Positions 49,093 through 60,146 of a stretch of 64,000 nucleotides of DNA are shown here, piece after piece; the first letter of the stretch is position 1, and every line of letters begins with the position of its first letter. The position numbers and the translations under genes are program-made. Below the pieces are notes generated by a model that ran no database searches, had not been told where the DNA came from, and saw only the letters and a list, made by a program, of their open reading frames with translations. This DNA comes from Bursaphelenchus xylophilus (taxonomy: Eukaryota; Nematoda; Chromadorea; Rhabditida; Aphelenchoididae). The stretch lies in the NCBI GenBank assembly GCA_904066235.2, contig CAJFCV020000005.1:1240001-1304000 (forward strand), read 5' to 3'.

Positions 49093-52000
49093 ATGAATTT
49101 TGCCAACCAACCCGGCATCGTTCGTCGCAAAAACCCGCATCAGACCGAGGACTTTGTTTCGCATCAACAAAATCAGTTTGTCGAAGAGCCCAAAGTACAC
49201 GGAAGTAACGTACCCATCGCTTCTCAATTCACACAGTTCACGCAGAATTTCTGGAATACCGCCCATGTAGGTGTTTTGAAATTGTTTTGTTGAATTTTAG
49301 GTGAAAACATGGTTGGAAGGAAGGGATTGTTGTCTTAAAAGAAAGAGAATTAAGTCGTTCTACTATTTAGAAGGATAAAAATGACAGAAATAGTCAAAGC
49401 ATTGTCTACAATCACGAAACATGTTGTGTTACCCATGAGGTCTGATGGGTTTAGAGAAACGGCTGTAGAAGACAAAATATTTGCTCAAAAATTACGATTT
49501 TTGGCCCATAGAATACTGAAACCGTTCTCTTGAAGCTACATAAGTTTCGTTAACTTTTATCCATTCATTTTGCGACACCAACCTTGTTTATCTTCACCTT
49601 CAATATTTGATAAAAAAAAATTTTTAATCCAACAATTTTTGAATGTAACCCCCTCAAAATAGTAAAAAAAAAAAACGCGGACTAATAAATTTTCCACCCT
49701 CCGCAAGCTGAAACGTAAAAGATTGAGGTAAAACGAATGGAGTTTTTCGAGATTTTTATCTCACTTTCTCTCAAAAAGGGAAACTATAAACGTGGAATTT
49801 TGGGAGGAGATTTCCCCGCAAATAACGCGTCTTTCTTCGTACACCGCTTTTACGAAAGCTCGAATTTGATGTGAATTTTATTTTAATTTTGTTTACAGAC
49901 TCATATCCAGTCGTTGACTGCGGAGCCGGGCCAATTCCGACAGCCGACACCAGTTCAGGTCGAGGAAGTTGAAGTGATCCCGATCGAGTGCGTTGAAGTC
50001 ATGCCGCATACGGATCGGACGGCGGAATTCCGCACTGTCGCCAAGAGCCGACAGGTGAGTAATTTTTTTGGATTGTGATTTGAAAATTTAGGAATTTTAT
50101 ATTACCCATGAGGTATTGAAGAGAATTTTGAATTTTTGATGGATATTGTTTCAGATGCGGATCCAAGCTCAGAACAAGACCTCTGGGGATCGAGATCGAC
50201 TAATTCAATCGCAAATTCAGTTCAATCAACTGGCAAAGTGAGTCTTTGAACTTTTTTTCTTTGATTTTTAGGCAGAAGAAAATGATCAAAAAAAATTATT
50301 TGAAAGGTGATGGTAAAATGGTCTAGATATTTTATAGATAATCGAGCTATTTTCCTTCAAAAATCACTAGGATTTGAACGAAAGCGCAGTAATTTATAGG
50401 TCTGATATTATAGTAGGTATCAAGTTATCGAATTTTAGCAAAAGTGTTGAGTTTTCATGAAATTGGAAAGGATTTTTATGTTAGATATGTAGTACATAGT
50501 CAACATGACGCTGTCTAAAAATTTGAACCCATTTTGTTCACCCATCACAAAGATATTTACGTTTTTCTCCACCCCTTCCATCAATTTTGGATGTTTATTA
50601 CACGTGGACAAAAATGAACCAAACTGAGGCATAACCCTTATTATTTTGATATGAAGAGACGTAATGGGTTTTCAATAAAATATTTAAATTCGATTTGACG
50701 TAATGCTTTCCCGTTTTCAGGCGGATTGGCCGCGATCTTTGCCGAACATGCGCCAAAATGGAGAAATTGGCCGAGTTGGCGAAGAAAAAGTCGCTGTTCG
50801 ACGACAGCGCCACCGAAATCAACGAACTCTCACATATCATCAAACAGGTAGGGCCATAAACTTTATTTTAATACCATTTTCGCTTGGAGTTTTGAGATTT
50901 TTCAACCTTTTCCGTCCATTTTTTCTTCAGGATATCCATGGATTGAACGGGCAGATCGCAACCCTCCAACAACTGATGAAAAGCCGTCAACAGACGGCGG
51001 AGCAAAGCCAAAACCACTCCAAATTGGTTGTGGTGGGGCTGCAGAGCAAATTGGCCAACTTGGGAAACAATTTCCAGTCGGTTCAGGAGATTCGAACTGA
51101 AAGTTTGAAGCAAAAATCCAAGCGAAGAGAGAAGTATAGCCAGTCCAACAATGTGTCATATGGCCTACCACCCAATGGAGGTAAAATTTGGCACGAAGGA
51201 CGGAAAGGTCCGCTGCGCGGAAAGGTCCGCTGTGCGGAAAGGTCCGCTAAAAAAAAGAAAAGGAGGGCGGGGAGGGGAGGGGGGAGGTTTTCGAAGGCGC
51301 TGATTTCGAATATCGTATCCATTTTTTCTGAATCTTACAATTTTGCTTAGGCAGTAGTGTTAACTAGTAATTTTTAAAAAAAGACGTAAGTTATATTGTA
51401 CTTGGTGTTTTGATTTTTAGGTGTGACTAGTCTCGAAAAAATTTTTTTTTGAAATGTTTTCGCTTCGAGACTTGAAAAAAAGGATTTTTTGTGAAATTTG
51501 AAAAAAAATTGAAATGTTTTCTCTTCGGGATTGGGAAAAAAAAAGAATTTTTTGGAAAATTCAACAAAATTTTGAAATCTTTTCGCATCGGGAGTAGAAA
51601 AAAGGGTGTCTGACTGGATATTAACTGTGGTGCCGCCAGCACTAAAATTTTGTCTAAAACCAATGGTACCACCTGGTACTTTTTATAGTACCACGTGTTT
51701 TTGGGCTCTACTAGCACCAAACCATCACCATTACTGCCTTACGGCCAAATTTTCACTTCTCACTAAACAGTACCAGTTGGTACTATATAGTACCAAGTGT
51801 TAAAACGTGTTTTTGGGTTCTACTAAGCACCAAACCAACGCCATTACCGCCTTACGGCCAAATTTGCACCTCGTACTAAATAGTACCAGGTAGTACTATT
51901 TAGTACCAAGTGTTAAAAATGTGTTTTTTAAGCAGTACTAGGCACCAAAACAACACCATTAACGTCTAAAAGTGTTATAAGTCGAAAAAATTTCAACAAG

Positions 52001-54001
52001 AATCCCTAAAGGTAGTAAAGTAACAGAAACCCAGTTTTCATATTCAGTCAGTTCATACTCAGTCAGCTCGAAAAAATTTCTAATTTTATTCAAATTTCAC
52101 AAAAAAATCCTTTTTTCCAAGTCCCGAAGCGAAAACATTTCAAATTTTATTCAATTTTCACAAAAAATCCTTTTTTCCCACCCTCTTCTTTTCCTTTTTT
52201 TTAGCGGACCATTCCGCACAGCGGACCTTTCCGTCCAGCGGCCCTTTCCGCACAGCGGACCTTTCCGTACTCAATCAAAATTTGGAGCGGTTTTGAGCGA
52301 AAAAAGTGAAATTTTGGAAGCTAGGGCGCAGACTGCCAACTTGATTTTTGAGAGTTTTTGAGACAAAAGGGGAATTTTAGTGGTTTATTACAGGTTTTAG
52401 AGCTTACTGAGTAGTTAGGAAGGTTTATGGAAGGTTTTTTGACCTAAAAAAGTGAAATTTTGGAAGCTAGGGCGCACCCTGCCAACTTGATTTTTGAGAC
52501 AAAAGTGAAATTTTAGTGGTTTATTGTAGGTTTTAGAGCCTACTGAGTAATTAGGAAGGTTTATGGAAGGGTCTTGACCTAAAAAAGTGAAACTTCTCAA
52601 GCTAGGGCGCAGCCTGACAACTTGATTTTTGAGATTTTTTGAGATAAAATGGAAATTTTAGTGGTTTATTGGAGGTTTTAGAGCTTACTGAGTAATTAGG
52701 AACATTTTTGAGCGGAGTTGGACGATTGGGGAAACCAAAAAGTATTATTTTTCTTCGATGCAAGTGCCGAAATTAGGATAATCGAGGGTTCTGATTTCAA
52801 AAATGGCATTCATTTTTTTGATCTTTACTTTTTTCTTTAAGTAGTACTGTAAAGTAGTAATTTTTTGATTTTTTTCACAAGTACTCGATTTGGCGGGTTT
52901 CGATGGTGCTGATTTCGAAAATCTTATTCATTTTTCTGACAGCACCATCGAAAACCCCCAAATCGAGTATTCATAAAAAAAATTACTACTTTAAAGTACT
53001 GCTTAAGGAAAAAAATAAAGATCAAAAAAATTGAATATCGTTTTTGAAATCAGCACCCTCGATTATCCTAATTCGGCACTTTCATCGAAGAAAATATTAC
53101 TTATTGGTTTCCCAATCGTCCAGCGCCGCTCAAAAACTTTTCTAATTACTCAGTAAGCTCTAAAACCTCCAATAAACCACTAAAATTCCCTTTTTATCCC
53201 AAAAAATCTCAAAAATCAAGTTGGCAGGCTGCGCCCTTGCTTGCAAAATTTCACTTTTTTCGGTCAAAACCCTTCCATAAACCTTCCTAATTACTCAGTA
53301 AGCTCTAAAACCTCCAATAAACCACTAAAATTCCCCTTTTTATCCCAAAAAATCTCAAAAATCAGGTTGGCAGTCTGCGCCCTAGCTTGCAAAATTTCAC
53401 CTTTTTTCGCTCATAACTCCTCCAAATCAAAAATTATATTACTTTAGGCTCATCCTTGCTAATGGAAGACGAACAACGAGCGCAAGGAGGCCCGGTATCG
53501 GTGGATATGGAGAGAATACAGGCGCAAGATCAAATGCTCCTCATTGATGAGTCGGAGCAGTACCATCAATCGAGGTACAACGCAATGGAAAGCATTGAGT
53601 CCTCGATAACGGAAATTGGGCAAATTTTCAATCAATTAAGTCAGCTGGTAGCGGAACAAGGCGAAACTATCATACGGTAAGGAGTGAAGAGGCATTTGCA
53701 GGACGAAAAAGGAGGTTTTGGGCCTTTTTTCTTGACTTTTCTTGAGTTTGAATCAGTTTTTGACCTAAAATAAGGTCGAAAAGTCAAGAAAGTTGGATTT
53801 TGTGGGGTTGAATTGTAAGATATAGATTGGATTTGTTTCAGAATTGACGACAATGTGGAACAGGCCACCCTGAACGTGGAAGGCGCCCACTTGGAGCTCC
53901 TCAGGTACTTCAATAACATCTCCAAGAACAGATGGCTCATGCTCAAAGTATTCGGCGTCCTGATGGCCTTTTTTGTCTTCTTTGTGGTCTTTTTAACATA
54001 A
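49093..54001 (+). CDS. syx-5: Syntaxin-5 (ER-Golgi/Golgi Qa-SNARE)
   Basis: Exons 49093-49266, 49899-50054, 50155-50237, 50721-50847, 50931-51180, 53448-53676 and 53842-54001; phases consistent, about 392 residues. Syntaxin-5 features: DRTAEFR near the start of the Habc region, RRIG-like K-RIGRDLCRTC helices, and a Qa-SNARE motif. The zero-layer Gln is in SQLVAEQGETI, followed by IDDNVEQATLNVEGAH. A C-terminal anchor (WLMLKVFGVLMAFFVFFVVF) ends the protein. It mediates fusion of ER-derived and intra-Golgi vesicles from the cis-Golgi membrane. The N-terminal extension before DRTAEFR is about 90 residues, with repeated Glu-Val. The fifth intron is expanded to 2.3 kb, almost all of it two foldback elements. 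Start choice: first Met after the acceptor at 49003. The downstream gene begins about 1.1 kb away on the same strand. Confidence 0.93.
51190..52285. mobile_element. ~1.1-kb foldback element in syx-5 intron 5
   Basis: The left arm begins CACGAAGGACGGAAAGGTCC with three GGAAAGGTCCGCT copies. The right arm ends in AGCGGACCTTTCCGTACTCA with four such copies inverted. The inner arms also pair (CGCTTCGAGACTTGAAAAAA with CCAAGTCCCGAAGCG). The centre (51640-51990) is a ~120-bp tandem repeat with TAGTACCA, GCCTTACGGCCAAATT and GTGTTTTTGGG. Relative of 17605-18112. No transposase. Confidence 0.85.
52300..53430. repeat. Giant inverted repeat (arms >450 bp) in syx-5 intron 5
   Basis: The two arms mirror each other around about 52920-52940. 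GTTTCGATGGTGCT faces AGCACCATCGAAAAC across a ~27-base loop. Outward pairs include CGAAATTAGGATAATCGAGG-like with CTCGATTATCCTAATTCGG. Each arm contains two to three tandem units of about 120 bp with GCTAGGGCGCAG, GCCAACTTGATTTTTGAGA and AGAGCTTACTGAGTAATTAG. A spliced-out intron RNA could fold into a long hairpin. Confidence 0.9.
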
Positions 54002-55065
54002 TTAACTAGATGGGAAAAAATCCCGTGGAATAGAGGAAAATTGGGAGAGCTATGAGTAGTATATTGTAGTAGGTGGGGTCGGAAGAAAATTTTAATTTTT
54101 TGAAAGTTTTGGGGGGAAATTCAGGGGGTTTGATGTTAATAATTATAGAAAATAGCTTGTAAAGTAATCTGTAAAAGTTTTATACGAATTTGAGTTTCCT
54201 GAAAAGTCGAAATTTGAGATTTTTTAAAGTTTTTAGCGTTTTTTCTCGATTTTTGGTCGTTTTTTTGAAATTTCGGAAGATTTATATCAAATACTACTTG
54301 TATCTCTCCTATTAATGTCTAGTGAATACTGTGAAAAAATTATATTATATATCGATACGCCTTGAATGACATTTTAGACCTGTAAAATACGAATTTTACC
54401 CAAAATTCCCTGTTTTTTGAAAAATTTCGCCAATTTTTTGGTCCCCACCCGAGTTACACCCCCGAAATGGAAACCCAAATGTGATATACGGGTTCGACAA
54501 CATGTAGAGCGTCCCTCTCCTAACATTCTGTTTCACAAACACCTGGAATATCGGACTTTTGGCTAGTTAACTGGTGATATATTTTAATTTATTTATTTCG
54601 CCTCGAATAAATGAGTATATTGAATGGAATTGCTGCAGTTTTTTGGTGCATTATAACTGTTGAAGACAGTGGAATATTGATTTTGATGGTTTTTGGGAGT
54701 TTTGAAATTTTGATATTTTGGAATTTTTGGGATTTTTTTGAATTTCATGTTGTTTTAGGCAAGTTTTTGGTGGAAAATGGCTTAAATTGGGCGAATTGAG
54801 GGGTTTTTGAGGTGTTTTAGGATGTTTTAGACGATTTAAAAAAAAATTTTATTTTTTTTTTGAAAATTTTGGGGTTTTTTTTGGTTTTTTGACTATTTTT
54901 TGTAAAGAAATTGCTCTAATTTGGATAGCCAGAGAAATTTCAGAAGTTTTGATATTTATTTTATTATATTTTAAGCTCTTTTCACCTTAAATTTGAGATT
55001 TTTCCCCAAAAAATTCACTTTTTCCTCAAAAATTTCAAAAAAAAACCCGATTTCTCAAGTTTCAG
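54002..55065. other. Gap between syx-5 and the HRD1 gene
   Basis: Holds the syx-5 3' UTR, with AATAAA at 54606-54611, then about 450 bp of T-rich sequence up to the acceptor before the next gene. The same-strand arrangement and the acceptor make an operon conceivable, but the gap is longer than usual for nematode operons. Confidence 0.45.
55056..55065 (+). promoter_or_regulatory. Probable spliced-leader acceptor for the HRD1 gene
   Basis: CAAGTTTCAG ends 65 bases before the start codon, with no candidate upstream exon visible. SL1 and SL2 use cannot be told apart from sequence. Confidence 0.5.
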
Positions 55066-55130
55066 GTCTAAACCAGCCCCGGTGTTTCCCCCGATTAGCC
55101 CGTTTTGATCTCCCCTCTCCGAACCGAAGA

Positions 55131-58100
55131 ATGGCGCGGATCACGCCGGCAATGGTGGTGATCACCAGCCTGATCCTGACCATCTTCACCGTCACCAAGG
55201 CGTTCATGATGAAAAAACAGTTCTACCCGTCGGTGGTGCACCTCACCAAGGACGGAGGAAGCATGGCTGTAAGTGTTTTGGAGTTTTTTTTTTGATTTTT
55301 AGGAAGTTTGGACGAAAAGTATCCAAAAGTATCAAAAGGTTTCAAGGATAACTTTTGAGGAATTTTGAGGGTTTTTTGATGGAATTTTGAGGCGTTTGGG
55401 GTATTTTGATGAAATGAGCTGAGGAAATTGATTTTTAGGTCCTCTACTTTCAAGGAGCGGTCTTGGGATACCTTTTGTTCACCTTCTTCCGATGGATCTT
55501 CTTTGGTCAGCTGAGAGTTGCGGAAACGGAGGTAAGTCCTCGAATTTTGGGGCTAAAATGTTATTGAAATTAAGAATTATGATATGTGCAACGTTTTCTG
55601 ATACTTTGCAGTTGATTTTTTCGATTAAATTTTGAGTTTTAGCAAATTTGACGAAATGTCACAAAAATTATTGGATTTTTAAAATGCGAGAATTGTTTGA
55701 TAATAAGCTTATTTTGATGAAAAAATGTATGTTTTTCATTGTGTGTCGCTTTTGGCGAATTTGACGAAATGTCACAAAATTTATTGGTTTTTGGAATTTT
55801 AAAAAAATGACCAAAATTTGGAAAGATAGTATAGAAATTGGTTACAAATCAATTTTTCAGCACGCCCTCGACCGATTCTGGCACGCCATCGTGGAGACTT
55901 GCCTCGCGTTCACCGTTTTCCGCGACGATTTCTCCCCGAAATTTGTGATCCAATTCGTGGTCCTCTTCTTCTTCAAAGGCTTCCATTGGCTGGCCGAGGA
56001 CCGCGTCGACTTCATGGAACGATCGCCCCTCATCACGTTCCTCTTCCACGCCCGCATCATGGGGATTGTCGCGGTGCTGGCCGCCGTGGACTCGTATTTC
56101 ATCTCAAACGCCTATTTTACGACCATTATGAGAGGCGCATCGGTTCAAATTGTCTTTGGATTTGAGGTAAGGAGTGGTTTATTGTGGTGGGAGGAGATTT
56201 TGGTTCGAATTTTGCCGATTTTTTTGGAGAAATGAGGAATTTGACGAAATGTCACAAAAATTATTGGGTTTTTTAATTTGATGGAGATTGGTTTTTGATG
56301 TTGGAAATTGTTGTTTGAGTGTTTATTTTTGTGTTTTGCAACTTTTTGGAGATTAGACGAAATGTCACAAAAATTATTGATTTTTTGAAAATTGATGTAG
56401 GTTGGTTTTTTATGCTGGAATTTGTTGTTTGAGTGTTTATTTTTGTGTTTTGCAATTTTTTGGAGTATAGACGTAATGTCACAAAAATTATTGATTTTTG
56501 GAAAATCAAGTTTTGATGCGATTTTTTTAAGTATGCCATCCTGCTGACCATGATCTTCCACATTGCGATGAAGTATCTGCTGCATATGCACGACCTGCGC
56601 TCCGCCCACCCATGGGAAGCGAAAGCCGTCTATATGCTCTACACCGAACTGGTCATCACCGTCCTCCGCTGCCTCCTCTACCTCTGCTTCTGCATGGTGA
56701 TGATGAAACTGCACACTTTCCCCCTGTTCGCCATCCGCCCCCTCTACCTCACGTTGAGGTCGCTGAAGAAGGCGATCAACGACGTCGTGCAGTCGCGCCG
56801 CGCCATCCACGCCATGAACACGCTGTATCCGCTGGCCACGGAGCGCGAACTCACCGATGGCGACAATATCTGCATCATTTGCAGGGAGGAAATGACCCTC
56901 GATGCGGGCCCCAAAAAACTACCTTGTGGCCATATTTTCCATCCAAACTGCCTTAGGTCGTGGTTCCAGCGACAACAAACCTGCCCCACATGCAGAACGG
57001 ATGTATTGGGAGGTAAGGGTTTGGAGAAGAAAGTGAAATTTGGAGATTTTTGAGTGCGCAGCTCGCGCCCTAGCTTGGTGAAAAGTGAGGCGGAAAGACG
57101 GGATTTTTGGATTTTCCGAGATATAGAGATGTCAGTAATTCATGAAAAAAACGTATTTTTTCGTATTTTACGGTTTTGCGGATTTTTTCATTTGGCAGCT
57201 CGCGCCCTAATTTGGTGAAAAATGAGGCGGAAAGACTGAATTTTTGGATTTTTCTGGCTGTAGAGATGTCAGTAACGCATGAAAAAACGTGTTTTTTCGT
57301 ATTTTACGAGTTTGGCGAGTTTTTCATTTGGCAGCTCGCCCCCTAGCTTGGTGAAAAGTGATGCGGAAAGACGGGATTTTTGGATTTTCCGGACCGTAGA
57401 GATGTCAGTTGTACAGAAACAACTTATTTTTTCGTATTTTACAATTCTGCCTAGTTTTTCATTTGGCAGCTCGCGCCCATAATTTCGAGTAAAATTTGAA
57501 ATTTATGCGGATTTTAAGGGGAAAATAGAGGATTAACAGAATACAGAAATGTATTCGAGATTTTAAAAATTTTTAATAGGGATTTTATGGCACGCTGCAC
57601 CCTATAAAATCTATTTTTGGCGAAATTTGGAAAAAATAAGGCTGAAAAATTATTGTTTTAGTTCTAAAGTAAAATTTAGAGGGAGATAAGTTATGGTTTT
57701 AGCGATCCCGAGAGCCGCCCAGCCCCAAAACCCGGCCCAGCCCCCGCTTGACGGCGGAATTGCGGCTTTCTTGGCCAATGTTGGACTCCCTCAGTTCCAG
57801 GCAGCCCAACAACAACGCCTCCTCAATCAGGCCAATAATGCACAGCCGAATCCCGCCCAACCTCAGGTCAACATGGATGGAAACCAGTTGAGAGTCAATC
57901 TGGGACAAATCTTTGGCGGAAACGGCCCTCAAATGCAAATCATTGCTGGAGTGGGCGCACAAAATCAGCCACAGCCACAAAATCAACCGCCAAATGGGGT
58001 AAGGAGAGAGTGTAGAAGGGAGTAGGAGCGATTTGGAGCCGAGACTGGGGATTTGAAACGGAGAAAATAGGGAAAAAGTTGGCTTTGCAGGCAGTGGGAC

Positions 58101-59306
58101 TCGAACCCGCAACCTTTTGAGTGATAGGTTCGGAAAAAATCCACTTGACTATTGAAGCACGGCTCGGTTTTTTGACGGGTTTTGGCCGGAAATGAAGGAA
58201 AAAGGAGTGGAAATGGAAAAAAATTGAATGGAAATTGTATTTTAGGGATAAAAAAATTATTGGAAGGGGAATTTGGGGGGTGTTGATGCTTTTTTGGACA
58301 TTTTTTGGGATTTTTTGAGTTTTTTTTGGGGTTTTCGAAATTTTGATGGATTTAAAACTGTAAAAAAGCGTATTTTACTAGCAATATTTTGGGTATTTCA
58401 AGATTTTTTGGAATTTTTTGATTTTTCAAAAATTTTTTTTTGGGTTAAAAATGGCGAAAATGACTGATTTATAGCAAAGGAAATTTAAAAACGTGTTTTA
58501 TGATTCGTATTTTAGCCCTTCGTCTTCCCCACACCGCATCCATTCCCGGCGCCGCCCACTTTCCACGGCCTCACCGATGTTGAAGTGGCTCAACTCGAAG
58601 GCCAGAATCGAGCCGCCATTGAGGCCAGAATCCAAGCCCTGTACAATATTCACACCCTCCTCGAAGCCGCCACTCTACAGTTCCAGCAATATATCGCTGT
58701 TGCGCCAACCATCCCGCCAGCCAATTTCCCCCAACCGACGGAAGAGAATAATAATGGAAATAATGGTGGTAATGGCGCAGCGAATGGGGAAAGTAGTGGC
58801 CCCCAGCCACAAGAAGACCCTCAGAGAGAAGCAGAGGGAGTTTTGACACCCGACAATCAACCAGGACCAAGTAGTGGAACGGGTTTGAACAGTGATGTCA
58901 AGGAGAATATAAAGGTCGAAAAGTTGGAAAAGACGGAAAGCAAAACGACCCCTGAGGCGGTCAGGTAAATTTTATGACAGATTACGGCATTTAAGAGATT
59001 TTGGAGGCATTTTGAGCGATTTGGAGGGGTTTTTGAATGTGCGAGCTGCGCCCTGGCTTAGTCTCGGAACGCCGCCGCGCGCGGAGGAAAAGCTTGAAAA
59101 GTTTCTAAAAAGTGTGGAATAGGATGGAAATTGAGTTTTATTTTATTTTTTCGGTGAATTTTTATTTTACCGGAGTGATATTGTCGTATTTTAGCCCCGA
59201 TGCTGGCACCCCAGTGGATTCGCCTCAACCCTCCCACAATGAAGAGCTCCGTCGTCGACGACTGGCCGCCTTCGAACGCCAACTGAATGATGAGAACGCA
59301 GCCTAA
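55131..59306 (+). CDS. sel-11: HRD1/SYVN1 ER-associated degradation ubiquitin ligase
   Basis: Exons 55131-55268, 55439-55531, 55861-56166, 56532-57012, 57703-57998, 58516-58964 and 59195-59306; about 624 residues, close to the usual length. The N-terminal half is multipass membrane (MVVITSLILTIFTV, VLYFQGAVLGYLLFTFF, the FVIQFVVLFFF region, and two later hydrophobic spans). A cytosolic RING-H2 follows with C293, C296, C311, H313, H316, C319, C330 and C333 (CIICREEM...LPCGHIFHPNC...CPTC). The tail is Gln/Pro/Asn-rich with the family's conserved GQNRAAIEARIQALYNIHTL helix, and ends in a charged segment (RRRRLAAFERQ). HRD1 with SEL1 forms the ER retrotranslocation channel and ubiquitinates misfolded proteins. 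Odd: the intron 3 acceptor reads TTTTTTTAAG instead of TTTCAG. Introns 3 and 4 are tandem repeats. Confidence 0.95.
56225..56520. repeat. ~118-bp tandem repeat in sel-11 intron 3
   Basis: Two and a half units with GACGAAATGTCACAAAAATT, TGTTGTTTGAGTGTTTATTT and TGTGTTTTGCAA. The GACGAAATGTCACAAAA piece also occurs twice in intron 2 (55650 and 55762). Confidence 0.85.
57055..57485. repeat. ~140-bp tandem repeat in sel-11 intron 4
   Basis: Three and a half units with GGCAGCTCGCGCCCTAGCTT, GTGAAAAGTGAGGCGGAAAG, ACGGGATTTTTGGATTTTCC, GAGATGTCAGTAA and TTTTTTCGTATTTTAC. It unites the CGCGCCCTAG and CGTATTTTAC motifs that are dispersed elsewhere in the window. Confidence 0.9.
58089..58163 (-). pseudogene. 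tRNA-like repeat in sel-11 intron 5
   Basis: The minus strand has CAATAGTCAAGTGGATT and GCGGGTTCGAGTCCCACTGC. A-box and B-box-like parts resemble the copies at 59.5 and 60.0 kb, but no complete cloverleaf can be drawn. Confidence 0.5.
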
Positions 59307-59338
59307 TTTATACGCCCAAATATCTTATTTATACTAGT

Positions 59339-59344
59339 AATAAA
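59339..59344 (+). promoter_or_regulatory. Polyadenylation signal of sel-11
   Basis: AATAAA 33 bases after the stop codon at 59304-59306. Confidence 0.65.
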
Positions 59345-59492
59345 TTGGCTTTTAGATATAAGATATTATTCGTATGTAGGTAATGTTTGTTGATGAGAGA
59401 TTTTAGAGAAGTTATGATTTTTTGACAGTTTTTAATCCATTTGTAGTCGATTTTATTTATTTCCCGCCAAAATACGACAAATTTACACTATG

Positions 59493-59566
59493 TACCTCAA
59501 TAGTCTAGTGGTTTGATCTTGGACCTATCAGTCGAAAACTCGCGGGTTCGAATCCCACTGTCGGTA
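59493..59566 (+). pseudogene. tRNA-like repeat downstream of sel-11
   Basis: ATAGTCTAGTGGTTTGATCT (A-box-like) and TCGCGGGTTCGAATCCCACT (T arm). The outer TACC/GGTA bases can pair, but a seven-pair acceptor stem and an anticodon stem are absent. Confidence 0.5.
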
Positions 59567-59994
59567 AATCGATTTTTCTTCGAGTTTTTGGTTTTTAAAA
59601 TGTTAAAAAGGCTTTTAAAAGTTATTTTAATAGATGGAGAGAATATTTTAAGAAAAAATTTTGCCAAGTTTAACCATTTGTTTGGGAAATCCCGCAAAAA
59701 ATCGTCTAAAATAAGGTCAAATAAGCTTTTTGCTTCAGTTTTGAGTTCCTAGCAGTGACGGCGCGCTGCAGTCTCATTCCGCGACCCACTCAGAGATACA
59801 GAAATCCCATTTTTATCATCTGAAGACGAAGTTCCAACTGATTTTTGAGGTGAATATTCACCTTGTGAAAACAGCCTAGAATATAAAAAAAAATTATAAA
59901 AATTATCCAAAGAAAGTTTTTTTACGCAATGTTACATCATTTTACAGCCCTTTCTAGCTATTTTTGAGGTGAAATCGGCGCCACCCTAGTATGT

Positions 59995-60066
59995 GTCCCA
60001 ATAGTCTAGTGGAATTTTGCAAAGTCTGTCAGTCGGAAGGTCCCGAGTTCGGGTCTCGGTGCCGGC
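59995..60066 (+). pseudogene. tRNA-like repeat downstream of sel-11, second copy
   Basis: ATAGTCTAGTGGAATTTTGC and TCCCGAGTTCGGGTCTCGG with CTGTCAGTCGG between, close in layout to 59493-59566. No believable anticodon arm. Confidence 0.45.
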
Positions 60067-60088
60067 GCAAAGTTTTTCTTTATTGTGA

Positions 60089-60146
60089 GGGTTCGTTGTA
60101 CAGAGGTTTCGGCTCTAAGATTTGAAAAGCTCTGTACAACGAACCC
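60089..60146. repeat. 17-bp perfect inverted repeat
   Basis: GGGTTCGTTGTACAGAG (60089-60105) and CTCTGTACAACGAACCC (60130-60146) around a 24-base loop. It directly follows the tRNA-like copy. It could be a small hairpin RNA, a terminator-like relic or a short MITE. A half copy (CTCTGTACAACG) lies near 21057. Confidence 0.85.

Noticed and set aside
55131..56166. Assignment as the related ligase AMFR/gp78 rather than HRD1
   Set aside because: The total length, the RING-H2 spacing, the absence of a CUE-like segment and the conserved ARIQALYNIHTL helix fit HRD1/SYVN1.
59493..60066. Functional tRNA genes at the A/B-box copies
   Set aside because: No seven-pair acceptor stem and no five-pair anticodon stem can be formed in either copy.
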